DNA of 64,000 nt from Sycobia sp. Sy_11 (taxonomy: Eukaryota; Arthropoda; Insecta; Hymenoptera; Epichrysomallidae), in NCBI GenBank assembly GCA_018907035.1, contig JACCIC010000039.1, forward strand, positions 322,501 through 386,500. The letters run 5' to 3'. Every line of letters begins with the position of its first letter. Positions within the stretch are counted from its first letter, which is position 1. Below, piece by piece: positions 37,231-48,030 of the stretch. The translations under genes were made by a program, and so were the position numbers. The notes under the pieces were generated by a model, which was not told where the DNA came from, made no database searches, and was given only the letters and a program-made list of their open reading frames with translations.

Positions 37231-37580
37231 CACCGCCAGCGTGCATGAGCACGAGAGCGAGAGAGAGAGAGAGATAGAGAGTGTGCGTATCTGTGTGTTG
37301 GAGAGCGATCTCCCCTCGCGCCGCGCCTACATCGGTCTTCGCGCACTTGTATTTGCGTCTTTTTGTACCATTAAATCTAAGTCATGAATTTTATCCCGCC
37401 GGGTATGTATTTGCCCGCTTCTTCCCGCGCCTCCTTTCTGAATCCGAGCTGCTGTCCCACAACAGTCCGTAAGCGTGCGGGACTTGGACGAATTCCGCCG
37501 TCTCAATGACAGCGTCGCGCGCGCGTTTCGACGGCGCACATGCACTTCGACTGCAGTTCGGAAAAGCGGGCAACCCCGCT

Positions 37581-37583
<3 letters not shown>

Positions 37584-37644
<61 letters not shown>
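37584..37644. repeat. (TA)n microsatellite, right flank of the LTR-like block
   Basis: At 61 bp this is the longest TA run of the window; it starts directly after CGCTACA. Confidence 0.95.
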
Positions 37645-37648
<4 letters not shown>

Positions 37649-38009
37649 CGACCCGTGGTAATTATTGTCAAATAATTAGTTTTTTATCATTTACTTTGCC
37701 CGTTAATTATATATAAGGAGAAACATGCGATCAGATAGGAGGTCGGGGGGTTCAGGCGACTGGGTTAAGCGTAAAAGAAAAACTTAAAATTATAAGATTT
37801 ATAATATATTACTAAAAAAAAATTGAAAACTAATTTTAATTTAATAAAAAAAGTAAAAAATTCAAATGAAATATTTTTGACGATCAAAAAAATACGTGAA
37901 AATTTTTGCAACGTTAATTTTTATATAATTTTTATACACTTTTCGAATATCCTGAAATTTATTTTATTCGTCATATATTGAGTAGTTACTTCTTTTCGGT
38001 GCTTAGAAG

Positions 38010-38330
38010 GTTAAACATCTTTTGTACCCCACCCACGGTATTCATCAGACATTGCTCCTTCAGACTACTACCTATGCCGGTCGATAACTCATGGTCTGGC
38101 TGAGCAATACTCGAATTCTTATGAGGAATTGAAGAAATTGGTCTATTCGTGGATCGTCTCAAAGAACGAGCAATTTTTTCTACGGGGTATCCACTTGCTA
38201 ACCGAAAGATGGTCAAAAGTAGTAGAAAGTGATGGGCAATATTTTGAAATGACATTATTTGTACCTTTTTTTTACAATACATTCTTATTTTTATATAAAA
38301 AAACGACGAAAACTTATTTGCACACCCAAT
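38010..38330 (+). mobile_element. Mariner transposon, decayed 3' end
   Basis: The plus strand encodes the C-terminal part of a mariner transposase. Motifs in order are HPRYSSDIAPSDYYL (third Asp region, the usual PPYSPD altered), SYEELKKLVYSWIVSKNEQ and GIHLLTERW followed by VVESDGQYFE. The frame runs on through the 3' end to a stop near 38,370. A terminal-repeat-like AACTTATTTGCACACCCAAT ends at 38,330, followed by TA. The N-terminal part, including the helix-turn-helix and the first two catalytic Asp, is absent, so the copy is 5'-truncated. Confidence 0.75.
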
Positions 38331-38362
38331 ATATTCCTATAAATACTTTTACGTACGATAAT

Positions 38363-39056
38363 ACCATATGACTGGATTTTGGCCAGGACTGGTGCATTTA
38401 AACTCCACACGTAAACTGAATTGGTAAAAATTTTTTCTACCTAAATTTGAGCGCCATATCTCCATTAGTGTGTTTTTGTGAGCTGTTTATTTACGACGCA
38501 AAAAGTTTGTCTGGCGACATTGACTATGGACTTATGGTGTGTTCCCTGAAGCGAATTTTTGAGTTTCAGAAAGAGGAAAAAGTCACAGGGAGCCAAATCT
38601 GGCGAATAGGGTGGCTGAGCGATGACTTTTGTTTCGTGTTTGGCTAAAAAATCAGACACAATCGTGCTGGAATGTGACGGCGCATTATGGTGGTGAAAAA
38701 ACCATGAATTGTCTGCTCACCAATCCGGTCGTTTACAACGAATTACTTCACGTAAACATCTAAAAACGGTCAAATAGTACTCCTTATGTACTGATTGACC
38801 TCCTAGAATGAGTTAATGGTGCACCATCCCATGATAATCGAAAAAAAAACCGATGAGCATCGCCTTGATTTTCGGTGGATGGGCGACTTGCATGAGGCAA
38901 GTTTTCGACGACTTCACGACATTTTACGAATGCGTTGTGCCACTCAAATACTTGCGTTCGCGATAAAGTAGACTCCCCAAAACACGTCTGCAACATTTTC
39001 AACGAGACGTAATTCCATTGGAAGCACAAAATTTCAAGCAAGCTCGTTGATCAACT
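38363..39056 (-). mobile_element. Mariner transposon of a second subfamily, internally deleted
   Basis: On the minus strand the N-terminus starts near 39,056 (VDQRACLKFCASNG), then in another frame LKMLQTCFGESTLSRTQVFEW (helix-turn-helix region) to SRPSTENQ. Roughly 100 residues are then missing. Sequence resumes with FFFDYHGMVHH (first catalytic Asp kept), GQSVHKEYYL, HHHNAPSH (second Asp now His) and QPPYSPDLAPCDFFLF (third Asp kept). There are in-frame stops after VHH and after RPDW, and a frameshift near the start. The copy cannot encode an active transposase. Confidence 0.8.
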
Positions 39057-39062
39057 TTTTTT

Positions 39063-39259
39063 CCATAGTAAATATCGCGAGACAAACTTTTTATGTCTTA
39101 AAAAAGCAGCTGACAAATGCACACTATTGGAGATATGACGCTCAAATTTCACACCGACATAAAGAAAGGCTGTATCAATATAGAGAAAAAAAATTTTACC
39201 AATTCATTTTACGCGCGGAGTTTAAATGCACCAGTCCGGACCAAATTTGATCATATGGT
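39063..39259 (+). mobile_element. Inverted 3'-end fragment of the second mariner
   Basis: This stretch is an inverted copy of 38,363-38,529: both contain GCACCAGTCC and GGAGTTTAAATGCACC on opposite strands and the peptide core SIVN(V/I)ARQTF. The right arm has about 30 extra bases, deleted on the left. It starts within about 7 bp of the 5' end of the minus-strand copy, so the pair makes an imperfect palindrome of about 900 bp. Confidence 0.75.
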
Positions 39260-39892
39260 GTATCTGAAGGAAAAAAATCAACCATTCTATCTCCGGTATT
39301 GCCCAGGCTCTTATTTTCTGAATATTTATGTTTAAATGTTTTTTGGTGCGCTAATTACGAATAACGGAATGGCTTTAAGCAGAAATTAAATATTTATTTA
39401 TTTCGAATTCCATGAGAAGTCCAGAATTGACATTGTTTTACAAATTGATCTTAGAAAATAAGAAAAATTTCAAATAACTTTAATACCTAAATTTCAGAGC
39501 TCATTAAAATAGATACTTTTTAGTGTACGTATATTCATGATATGTCGATGCAAATAATTCTGGATAAAAATTCAAAACTTCGATTTCCATGTTCCCTGAA
39601 CGATGCCCGGCATATACTCAATACAGGAACGTTCTAATACATTTTTCACAAGAAATGCTGCTTGTAGAGAATAATTACATAGAATAAAAAATATGTATTT
39701 GAATAAGATTTACATATCAGGTATGAAATATTTTTTTGAAAATTTTACTATTTTTCGAGTTATAATTGAAAGACTTTTTTTATGGTTTTTATGATGAAAA
39801 TTCTAGTTAACTTATAGTGACGCCAACAGAAAATTATGGTCAATTTATGGTCACAATCCAAGTATTATTTTTTAATTAATTATATTAAGTTT
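39260..39892. other. AT-rich spacer right of the mariner palindrome
   Basis: No coding or repeat structure recognised. Confidence 0.4.
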
Positions 39893-40330
39893 TATTATTA
39901 ATAGTTCAATAACGGGCCTCTTCATTCGTATTCGACGATTCTTCATAGCTTTTTTTCAATCATTAATAACATCAACTTCAGGAGATAAAGATTCCTCTAG
40001 AGGTGCCTGGTTTAGAAGTCTTCTCTTTTTTTTTCATTTTTTTTTCATTTTAAGTTCATTGTTTTCGATCTTCATACGTGCGTCCAGAGTGCTCTTGTCA
40101 TTACTGATTAGGCAGCTGTTTGATGGATTATCAGTGGCTTCCAGACATTGTGTAGTATTAATATTTAAGTAATTTATACTATTAGATAAAGAGGAATATG
40201 ACTTTTCGGAGTGTTATTGGAATTCAATACTTCACAAATATATTATTTCTCAAGAGAGTAGGGAATTTCATTATTGTTTATCTTTTGAGAAGTAAAATTT
40301 GAATTCGACACGTAAGATTTAGTAATTTAA
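39893..40330 (-). pseudogene. Unrecognised decayed coding stretch
   Basis: On the minus strand, frame pieces with ordinary, hydrophilic amino-acid composition follow one another with one or two shifts. Near 40,200-40,110 is TTQCLEATDNPSNSCLISND followed by STLDARMKIENNELK. After a poly-A run near 40,050 come LLNQAPLEESLSPEVDVIND and KKAMKNRRIRMKRPVIEL. This is unlike the AT-noise frames around it. I do not recognise a family. It could be a dead gene, a transposon remnant or chance; the two A-runs are where frame is lost. Confidence 0.25.
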
Positions 40331-41178
40331 TCGGTTTGTTTACAGTCTGTCGGAGCATGATCGTATTAATTTATAAAAAAATTTATTTGATGAAACTTTA
40401 ATATTTAGAGAGAGAGAATGTGAGGGGGGAGGGAGGAAGCTCGAATATGCAGGAGTTTGATCGGGAGCTGGACCATCATTATCATTTCGATAAATTAAAT
40501 TATATCTACATATTGTATTAACAGGGAAATTTCTCGGTAAAGCATAGTAGATTATAATAAATTTTAGATTCAATGTCGGGATTTTCCTGCGGTGAGTTTT
40601 TTTGTTTTTTTTTTTTTTTTGGCCTCGTGATAACATTATTATCGATTATTTTGCTTCGTAGAATAATCACGCGGGAGACGTAGAACAATTATAAACTCGT
40701 TGTATTGCAACAGAGGTACGAGAAGTGTATCATGTATATATGAAACACACAGTAGATCCTTTGCTAAAAAAATCCAATAGATTGTCTTTTCAAATGTAAC
40801 TCGCAATGATTCTGGTAATAGTTTTTCGTCCACTTGTTTGACGAATAATTGCCTTCGTAAGGAAACTGCATGAGATCTGCCGGATTTCAAGCTGTCGCGA
40901 AATTCTGTTAGATGAGAGACTGATGTAATGCGAATTCTTTATGATAATTTCATCTGGTATTATAGGCTGCGCATTTGATATAACCACCCTCTTATGACAA
41001 TTTACATAGGGCTTAATCGACAAAGCCGAATTTTAACATTTATAACTCTGTTTCTGATTGCTTGAACAAGATCTGGTGTTTTTATTGTAACTGTAACGTA
41101 CGTATGTTAAGAAGTTGTTGTGTTCGTCTATTAATAGAATCCGTTCCATCAGAATGAGCCATTTCGGTGTTTTACTAC

Positions 41179-41249
41179 AACTATGGCCGATTTTCACTAT
41201 GGCCGATAGATAGAAAGATATGACCACAACACTATGGCCGATTTTCTAA
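41179..41249. repeat. Three short direct copies of ACTATGGCCGAT
   Basis: Three copies of ACTATGGCCGAT lie within about 70 bp; two continue as TTTTC. It looks like a small local duplication. Confidence 0.7.
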
Positions 41250-41602
41250 CGACGAACAGGTGCTCACGATAATTTATTATATATTTTTAGGAAGTAATAA
41301 TTTATTATTTCTGCACCGTTCCTTCGATATCGTTTGTTATTATATGTGACTATTTTATACACGCCGTAACATTTTTTATATAAATTATAATTTCCTTACA
41401 TAAATTGAATGGATTTTCTATACTCTAATCAACCTATATATAAACAGATATAGCGAGCATTACGGTACAGTGCCGTCTGCATAATCATGGTATAGTATCG
41501 TCATGACCTTCCAGCAACCCGGATAACTAAGAAGCGTCGAAGTATTCGGCACACGAACAATGAGGCTTGGATGGTACCATCGACGTCCGGTCTCCTCATT
41601 TA

Positions 41603-41605
<3 letters not shown>

Positions 41606-41635
<30 letters not shown>
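41606..41635. repeat. (TA)n microsatellite, 30 bp
   Basis: Perfect TA run beside a CpG-rich patch. Confidence 0.9.
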
Positions 41636-41641
<6 letters not shown>

Positions 41642-41943
41642 CTTATTATCCAAAGCACAATAATAGTATAATCATCGTCGGCGGCCGCGGCGGTGTCGCC
41701 AATGCGATTACTTTGATTCATATTGGATACTATGCACCGAGCTATATGGAGTCGGCGAACAATGAGCCTGCCGCGAAATGGACGGCAGGACGGGCGGGGC
41801 AGGAGGGTACGAGCGTAGTAGGGAGGCGTAAGCCTCTCGCTCCATTCCTCCCACTGTGACGCGGCGGCAGTGTGCGAAACCTATTAGCGCCACGGTTCGC
41901 CCAGATCAAATCAGCGAGCCAAAGGAAACCGCGCACGCGCCCG

Positions 41944-41968
41944 TATATATATATATATATATATATAT
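41944..41968. repeat. (TA)n microsatellite, 25 bp
   Basis: Perfect TA run inside the same CpG-rich patch. Confidence 0.9.
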
Positions 41969-44900
41969 ACACGCATATTCCGTAATTAATAACGGCACGG
42001 TATAGGGTATAATGTACAACGCGCCCCCTCCACTCCCCACCCCCCGGGCATTAAACTTGACTCGAGCATCAATTATATACACGTGTACGGATTTTGTAAC
42101 GGCCATCGTTCAGGTATACGGTTTATAGTAGTAGTAGTAGTATTATTATTATCGTCAGTAGAAGCAGAGCACTGGGTGAGATCCTCGACGCGTCGTTCGT
42201 GGCGGTGGCCCCAGCTATTAACGAGACGAGGCTGTTGGCCCATAATTATATACGCATCGCTCGTCTCGACATCGCCGACCGTCGCCTTTCGAGCCGCGCG
42301 ATCGCACCTGGAGCGCGCGGCGGTGCCGCCCGTGTTTTGCCGTAACGGGAGGAGAGGTTTCAGAGCGGCGGGGTGTACTTTTGCCAATTGTGGGAGCGGT
42401 GAGCTGTATGGGGAGGCGTTTGGAAACGCTCCGCGTCAATGTTGCTTTGTTTTTCTTTTTTTTTTTCGGGGTGGTTCAAGAAAATCAAGCCTTTTATTTC
42501 AAGAATTATTCTTATGCGAGTGTCAAGGTAATGGTCTAATTTTTTTGACGGTGTTATTTAGTCTGTATTTGAATAAGGGCAGCAGGATTTGGGTTGAAAA
42601 ATAATAGAAGGTAGCGAGTTAAGAGAACATTTATAGAAACGGCCTTGATTTCATAAGCTATGTGTCACACAGGGTGAACGATGCAAACTCGTTCGGGCTT
42701 AGAAAAGAAATCGATTTAATCTACATATAATATACATTAATAGCGGATATTTGAATTTGTCATTTGATTTTCGTTTTAATAAACGTTACACGTCGATATA
42801 GAGATTAGTACAATAATGAAAATATAAAATTCCAGTAATCGATTTATTAAATACACTTCTATAGTAAGAATCCCATCAATTTCATTACATTTAAACGTTT
42901 AAAGGAGTAGATAATATTATTATACAATTTTTTATATAATAAAGATTTTATATATTGATATTGAATATTCAATATACATTATATTGTTTTAATATAACAT
43001 AATTATACATTTTTAATATTAATTTGAATATAACATATTGATAGTAAAAGCAAATATAGTTGATAGTACACCAGAGATTGTCACTAGAGGCGCTGCTACT
43101 CGGATATACAGGCAGTCTGTACAGAACCTGGTTGGCGCGTGTCTGAATCGCGGTTGTCCGTCTCCCGGCTGAATCTGACGCGAAACGCGTCTGAAGCGAT
43201 TATCTACTCGGGGCGGTCGCGCGCGGCAATTCAATTCTCTTTCGACGGTACGAAACGGTGCGAACGACTTGCGCTCACGTCGATCTCTCGCTCTGTACGA
43301 TATTCACATTCGTTTTCATTGCGCGGTCGCGCGAAATTCCGTCGAAATTGGGGAATAGCGCGCACGGGGCTGTCGCTCGAACGAGAGCTCGCGGCTGGAC
43401 GCGACCGACTGTTGCGCCGCGCGACGCGACAGGTCGGCTAAACGCTGGCGCGTCAACGGTTTTCTGGCTTAAATATCCGCGACGCGCGACAGGATTTCGA
43501 TATGATAAATGGCAAAAGAAACCTTTGAGCTTATTATAATATTAAATCTATTATTCTTTTATTATTCGTATATAATAGATGGTAATAAAATGTTATTAAA
43601 TAAAATAATAAGTATAAATAGACAATAATTAATAATTAATAGATGTATTAAGAATATATTTTCATTGCCGTTTAATAAAGCGAGCATTTAAAAAATTTTC
43701 TTTTAATTATGGTTTGTAATTCTAAAAAATTTACAAATAAATAAGGTTTTTTGTTTTCTCCAACTTCTCTAATATACGGTGTCTATTTTCTATGCGTGAG
43801 TAAATATTTTTTTTTTTTTTTTTTTTGTAGACTTACTTCTTTATTCTTGTGAAAGATACTTTCAATTATTACTCACTTCACAGATGAACTTTAATCATCT
43901 ATGAATGATATTTTTTAACTATTTTAAATTACTGAGACAGGATGAGTAAATAAATTTTCAAGTCGATATTACACGTATACAAATTTAATAAACTGAAGTT
44001 CAAGAGTTACACTTTCTGTTCTCACGGCTGAGTAACATCTCATTTCCTTCCACCATTTTATCTTTACACGTTACCTCGCTCATGGCGGAAGAGTAACCTC
44101 GAAGGCTTTACTAAATATCATGCAGCCAATAACTGCTTTTCTTGCAATAGTTTATTCGGCTACCTTACATTTTGGAAGGAGAGCCCTTTCAGTGCGCCAT
44201 GTAACTTTGGCGCGACATGCAGATGTCAATTTAGGGAAACCCGGCGTTTGCTGGTTTAATGACATCTACAGTACCGGTCGGTCTTATACCTGGAGTTTCT
44301 CTAATTACTAGTGCCGTAAAACAAATAAATTTTTATTAGATTCAAACATACGGCAGATATAATTTTAAAAAGTTTGAAATCGTTGCACCGGTAGCGAAAA
44401 GTATACATATTACTATAAATGCTGTGAAGTCGCTGTGAGGTCCACGGTATTCAACCAATAATTGAATTGCTTAGAATGCATTATCTTGAAAACTAATGGA
44501 TGATAATGAGCCTTACAATAAAATCAGAATTGTCCATACGATTATAAACTTTTTTAGAAATTTATTTACATTCGTATAAATAATACAATTAACTATCTGA
44601 ACTGTTGAAAGTACAAGACTTATTATTAACAATTAAATATTTAATTTTTTGTAACAATCGGCAAATAATTTATACACGATACATTATGACCTGGTCTATA
44701 TATTAACAGATATTAGCAGCTGAATTTCATAAAATTAATTCAATGGACACGTAGCTTTCGATCGGTGTCGCAATCTTCGTACAGCTTGCCGTAATTTGTT
44801 AAGTGAAAAATTTTTAATCGAAAACAAAAATTATTTCTAAATAATAATTACCCATTTTTAAACGAATCATTACATAAAATAGTAATTAATGAAAAGTACA

Positions 44901-45080
44901 TAAAATAATTAAGGCAAAACAAAATAATTTTAAAATTTTAAGTGAATTATAAAATAATTAATTGAAAAAATTGCCGAAAATGCAGCTATATAGTACAGAG
45001 CTAAATAAATACTATTTAATAAACAATCTTTAATAAATCGTTTCCAAGGTTAGGTCTGCCAAGAGGTAACACACACAGAC

Positions 45081-45107
<27 letters not shown>
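45081..45107. repeat. (TA)n microsatellite, 27 bp
   Basis: Flanked by short CA repeats on both sides. Confidence 0.9.
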
Positions 45108-45112
<5 letters not shown>

Positions 45113-46953
45113 CTCAATTTCGATGGAAATTTTGTATTGTTTACTTACGTATTGTATGAGAGGATTGCCCCGGCTTTCTGGCCAAAAATTGCCCCCGCGT
45201 GGGAAAGGGCTGCGGTGCGGCGATTTTGCAGCGACGAAGGAGCCGCAGCGCGGACTGGTCGGTCGAGGCGATCGCGGAGCCCGCTTGCCGCACCCTCGGC
45301 GGCCCTCGCCCTCGCCCGGTCTCGTTTAAGCTGGGATTCGCAGCGGCCGAGGCGGCTCTCGGCACGCTCTTTGAAAATAAATCACTTAACGTTCGTGCCG
45401 GCCGTTAGTATTATTTATTAATACACGCATGTAACTAGCGTTCGTGCGATTTGATGATTTTCCGTTTTTGACTAGGCGTTCTGTCGCTGACTCCGGAGTC
45501 GGGATGTTTTTTCTCCCAGCTTTATTCGGTTTTGTTCAATTAATTAAAGAAGAAAAAAAATTAAAATCAAAATGTTTGTTCATTTATAATTATTTCGTAT
45601 GCGCGTTTCCTCCATTGAAAGATCGAACCTTTCTCCTATCACAGATAGAATCAGTGAACTGTCAAAGTCACAAATTTAATCAATAAAAATTGCTCACTGA
45701 CTCGCAGCGGTCGATCGCGCGATATATTTCATTTCGGCGATTTCAATCGGTGAAAAGTATAGTTTGCCGTTCACCGATTCACGTTTCAGAGAGGGCACTT
45801 CTAGTTTTCTGTTTTCCTTTTTGTTCCCTGGTTTTATCAACTTAACGTAGTTCGTCGCGACCGCGTGAAAGGTTTCGATAATTATCGGAGGTAACCCTCG
45901 CCCCCTTCTCCGGCCCGCGAGCTCTTCGCGCGTAAATTTCGCGTCTCTTGGCGGCCGACGGCCTACGCCTCGCCTCTTTCGTGTCTTCTCGGCTCATCGG
46001 CCCGCGGATTAACTGTAAGATCGACATCTATCCGGTGGCTGGACGACCAATGATCAATCGCAAATAGCTAGGCTAGGTCGAATCTTTGGCTTCTAATAAT
46101 ATGACGCGGGAACCTAGTCGAAAATATCGGATCGTTGCTAAAATCAACAATCGTAAACGCTCTGTTTACGCGTTACTAATCGAAAGCGCACTGAGTAAAC
46201 TGCGAAATATTCCCTGGATTACTACAGTGACAATTTCACCATTTTTTTTTACATAACAATTAGACGATTTTAGAATTATTATTAGATAATAATTAGATTT
46301 AGATAATAATTATTATTAGATAATATTATTAATAATTATTAGGCGATTTTTATCGAATAACATTTATAAAGAAATGTATAATTGATAAAGAAAATTTCTA
46401 AAAAATTCTATAATTATTTTAATTATTTATTCATTTATTTAATTAAAACAGAATTAAATTAATATCAATAAAACCCTATATTACTATCAGCTACAGTATC
46501 AGAATTCTATGGAGGTAGTCAAAGTTACGTCCACATATATCTGGTAGAGAATCCGCAAGTAGTTATAGAAGAACTTAATAAAATTTATAATTATAACATA
46601 ATTACTCGTCTTCGGTAACAGTCTATCTGTAACAGTTATTAAGTATATTTAACATTTATTACATACTTTTATTATTTCAACCTTTAACTATGTTTTGAAT
46701 TTTCGACAAGTATGTAAATGTTCATTTATAATCTATTTTCTATGCATAATCATCACTAATTCAATTTTTAATTTTAAATTTTATGAGAATTCTACTTAAT
46801 GTTCAAAAATTATGATGTTTTGGTAGAATATTGAAAAAGACCGTTTCATTTCTTTTGTATACTTATATGTTTTTTATTGCTAGTAATAAATTTACTTTTT
46901 TTGTACAAAGCGCAAAGGATTGTATTTTATTTAATGGATAAGTAGTTATTAAA

Positions 46954-46959
<6 letters not shown>

Positions 46960-47001
<42 letters not shown>
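46960..47001. repeat. (TA)n microsatellite, 42 bp
   Basis: Perfect TA run in AT-rich DNA. Confidence 0.95.
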
Positions 47002-47002
<1 letters not shown>

Positions 47003-47969
47003 CCTCGAAAATTTTATTGCAGTCTTTGTGAGAATTTTAAGCTATTTCTATGTACGATATAGATACCGTAAGTAGCCACGTTACCGAATAAAGCATAATA
47101 TATCGTGAATAATAAATTGGATTGCATAAATTGTGAAAATTTTGCAACTATGAAAATAATAATTCGTTATATTACAATATTCGAGGGATTTTTAACTGAA
47201 TTTTACGGAAATTTTAAAAGTACAACTCATGAATGTGCATGTATATGCGGACCGGCAACAGCTGTCGGACCAAAGCCCCGACCTTACTACTTACTCACTT
47301 CGCATTCCAAGTTGAAGTTTAAGCTCGATTTAAATGTATAATTCGCAATCGGGGTAAAATTATTAGTTCGAAAACCAGTTTTCGGAGAAAATAAACGATG
47401 GCGCAACGTTGGTATATATATATATAAAAGTCCAAACGAAAGTTTTCATTATCATTTGAAATGCGCGCTCAAAGACTGAAAAAGCTGTCCTGCCTGGTTT
47501 CTCCGAACCGTCTCGCGACCATTACCGCCGTACAGTCCGCAATTAGGTCGAGCAAATTATTCGAAAGCCCCGGCTTTGACAGGACGTCACGGACATAGCT
47601 GAGCCTCCTAGGCATAGAAAAACTCGACGTAAAAGTAGTAATTCAAATAGTGGAAGATCGAAAAAGTGAAGGGTGAATTTTCCAACAACAAAAAAAAAAT
47701 TAATAAAAAAATAAAACGAAAACGAAAAACAAAAAAAAAATTGGTCGTAATCTCGACGCCTCGACGGAACGCGAAAGTCGTCTTTCAGCCGAACGAAATC
47801 CGAGCGCCGTTCATCCGAGCTTCTTTATACGCGCGGCCGGGGCTTCGGGCTCTTTAGGAAATATATATTCCGAGCCGCGGCGGCGACGTCGCTCGCAGCG
47901 AAACCTTGGGATAAGGACGGTGTAAAGCAAAACGGCGGCGCTCGCGCGCGAAACTTTTCGGGGAATCGG

Positions 47970-47972
<3 letters not shown>

Positions 47973-48027
<55 letters not shown>
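47973..48027. repeat. (TA)n microsatellite, 55 bp
   Basis: Sits inside a CpG-rich patch. Confidence 0.95.

Positions 48028-48030
<3 letters not shown>

Larger units (their letters stand above)
36670..37583. mobile_element. Candidate solo LTR of a retrotransposon, inserted in a (TA)n microsatellite
   Basis: A 914-bp G+C-rich block begins TGTGACG and ends CGCTACA, so it has the 5'-TG...CA-3' ends of an LTR with short imperfect terminal inverted repeats. It is bounded on both sides directly by (TA)n (36,636-36,669 and 37,584-37,644), which fits insertion into one microsatellite with an ATAT target duplication. Inside are a (GT)n run (37,103-37,131), a polyadenylation-like ATTAAA near 37,371 and two strong hairpins. 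No gag or pol sequence lies beside it. Inference from end structure and context; the retrotransposon family is not identified. Confidence 0.55.
40331..45120. other. Gene-free stretch with two CpG-rich patches
   Basis: CpG-rich at about 41,660-42,430 and 43,080-43,500, AT-rich elsewhere. It includes (TA)n arrays at 41,606-41,635 and 41,944-41,968 and a (GTA)n/(TTA)n tract near 42,127-42,150. No frame matches a known family. Confidence 0.4.
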
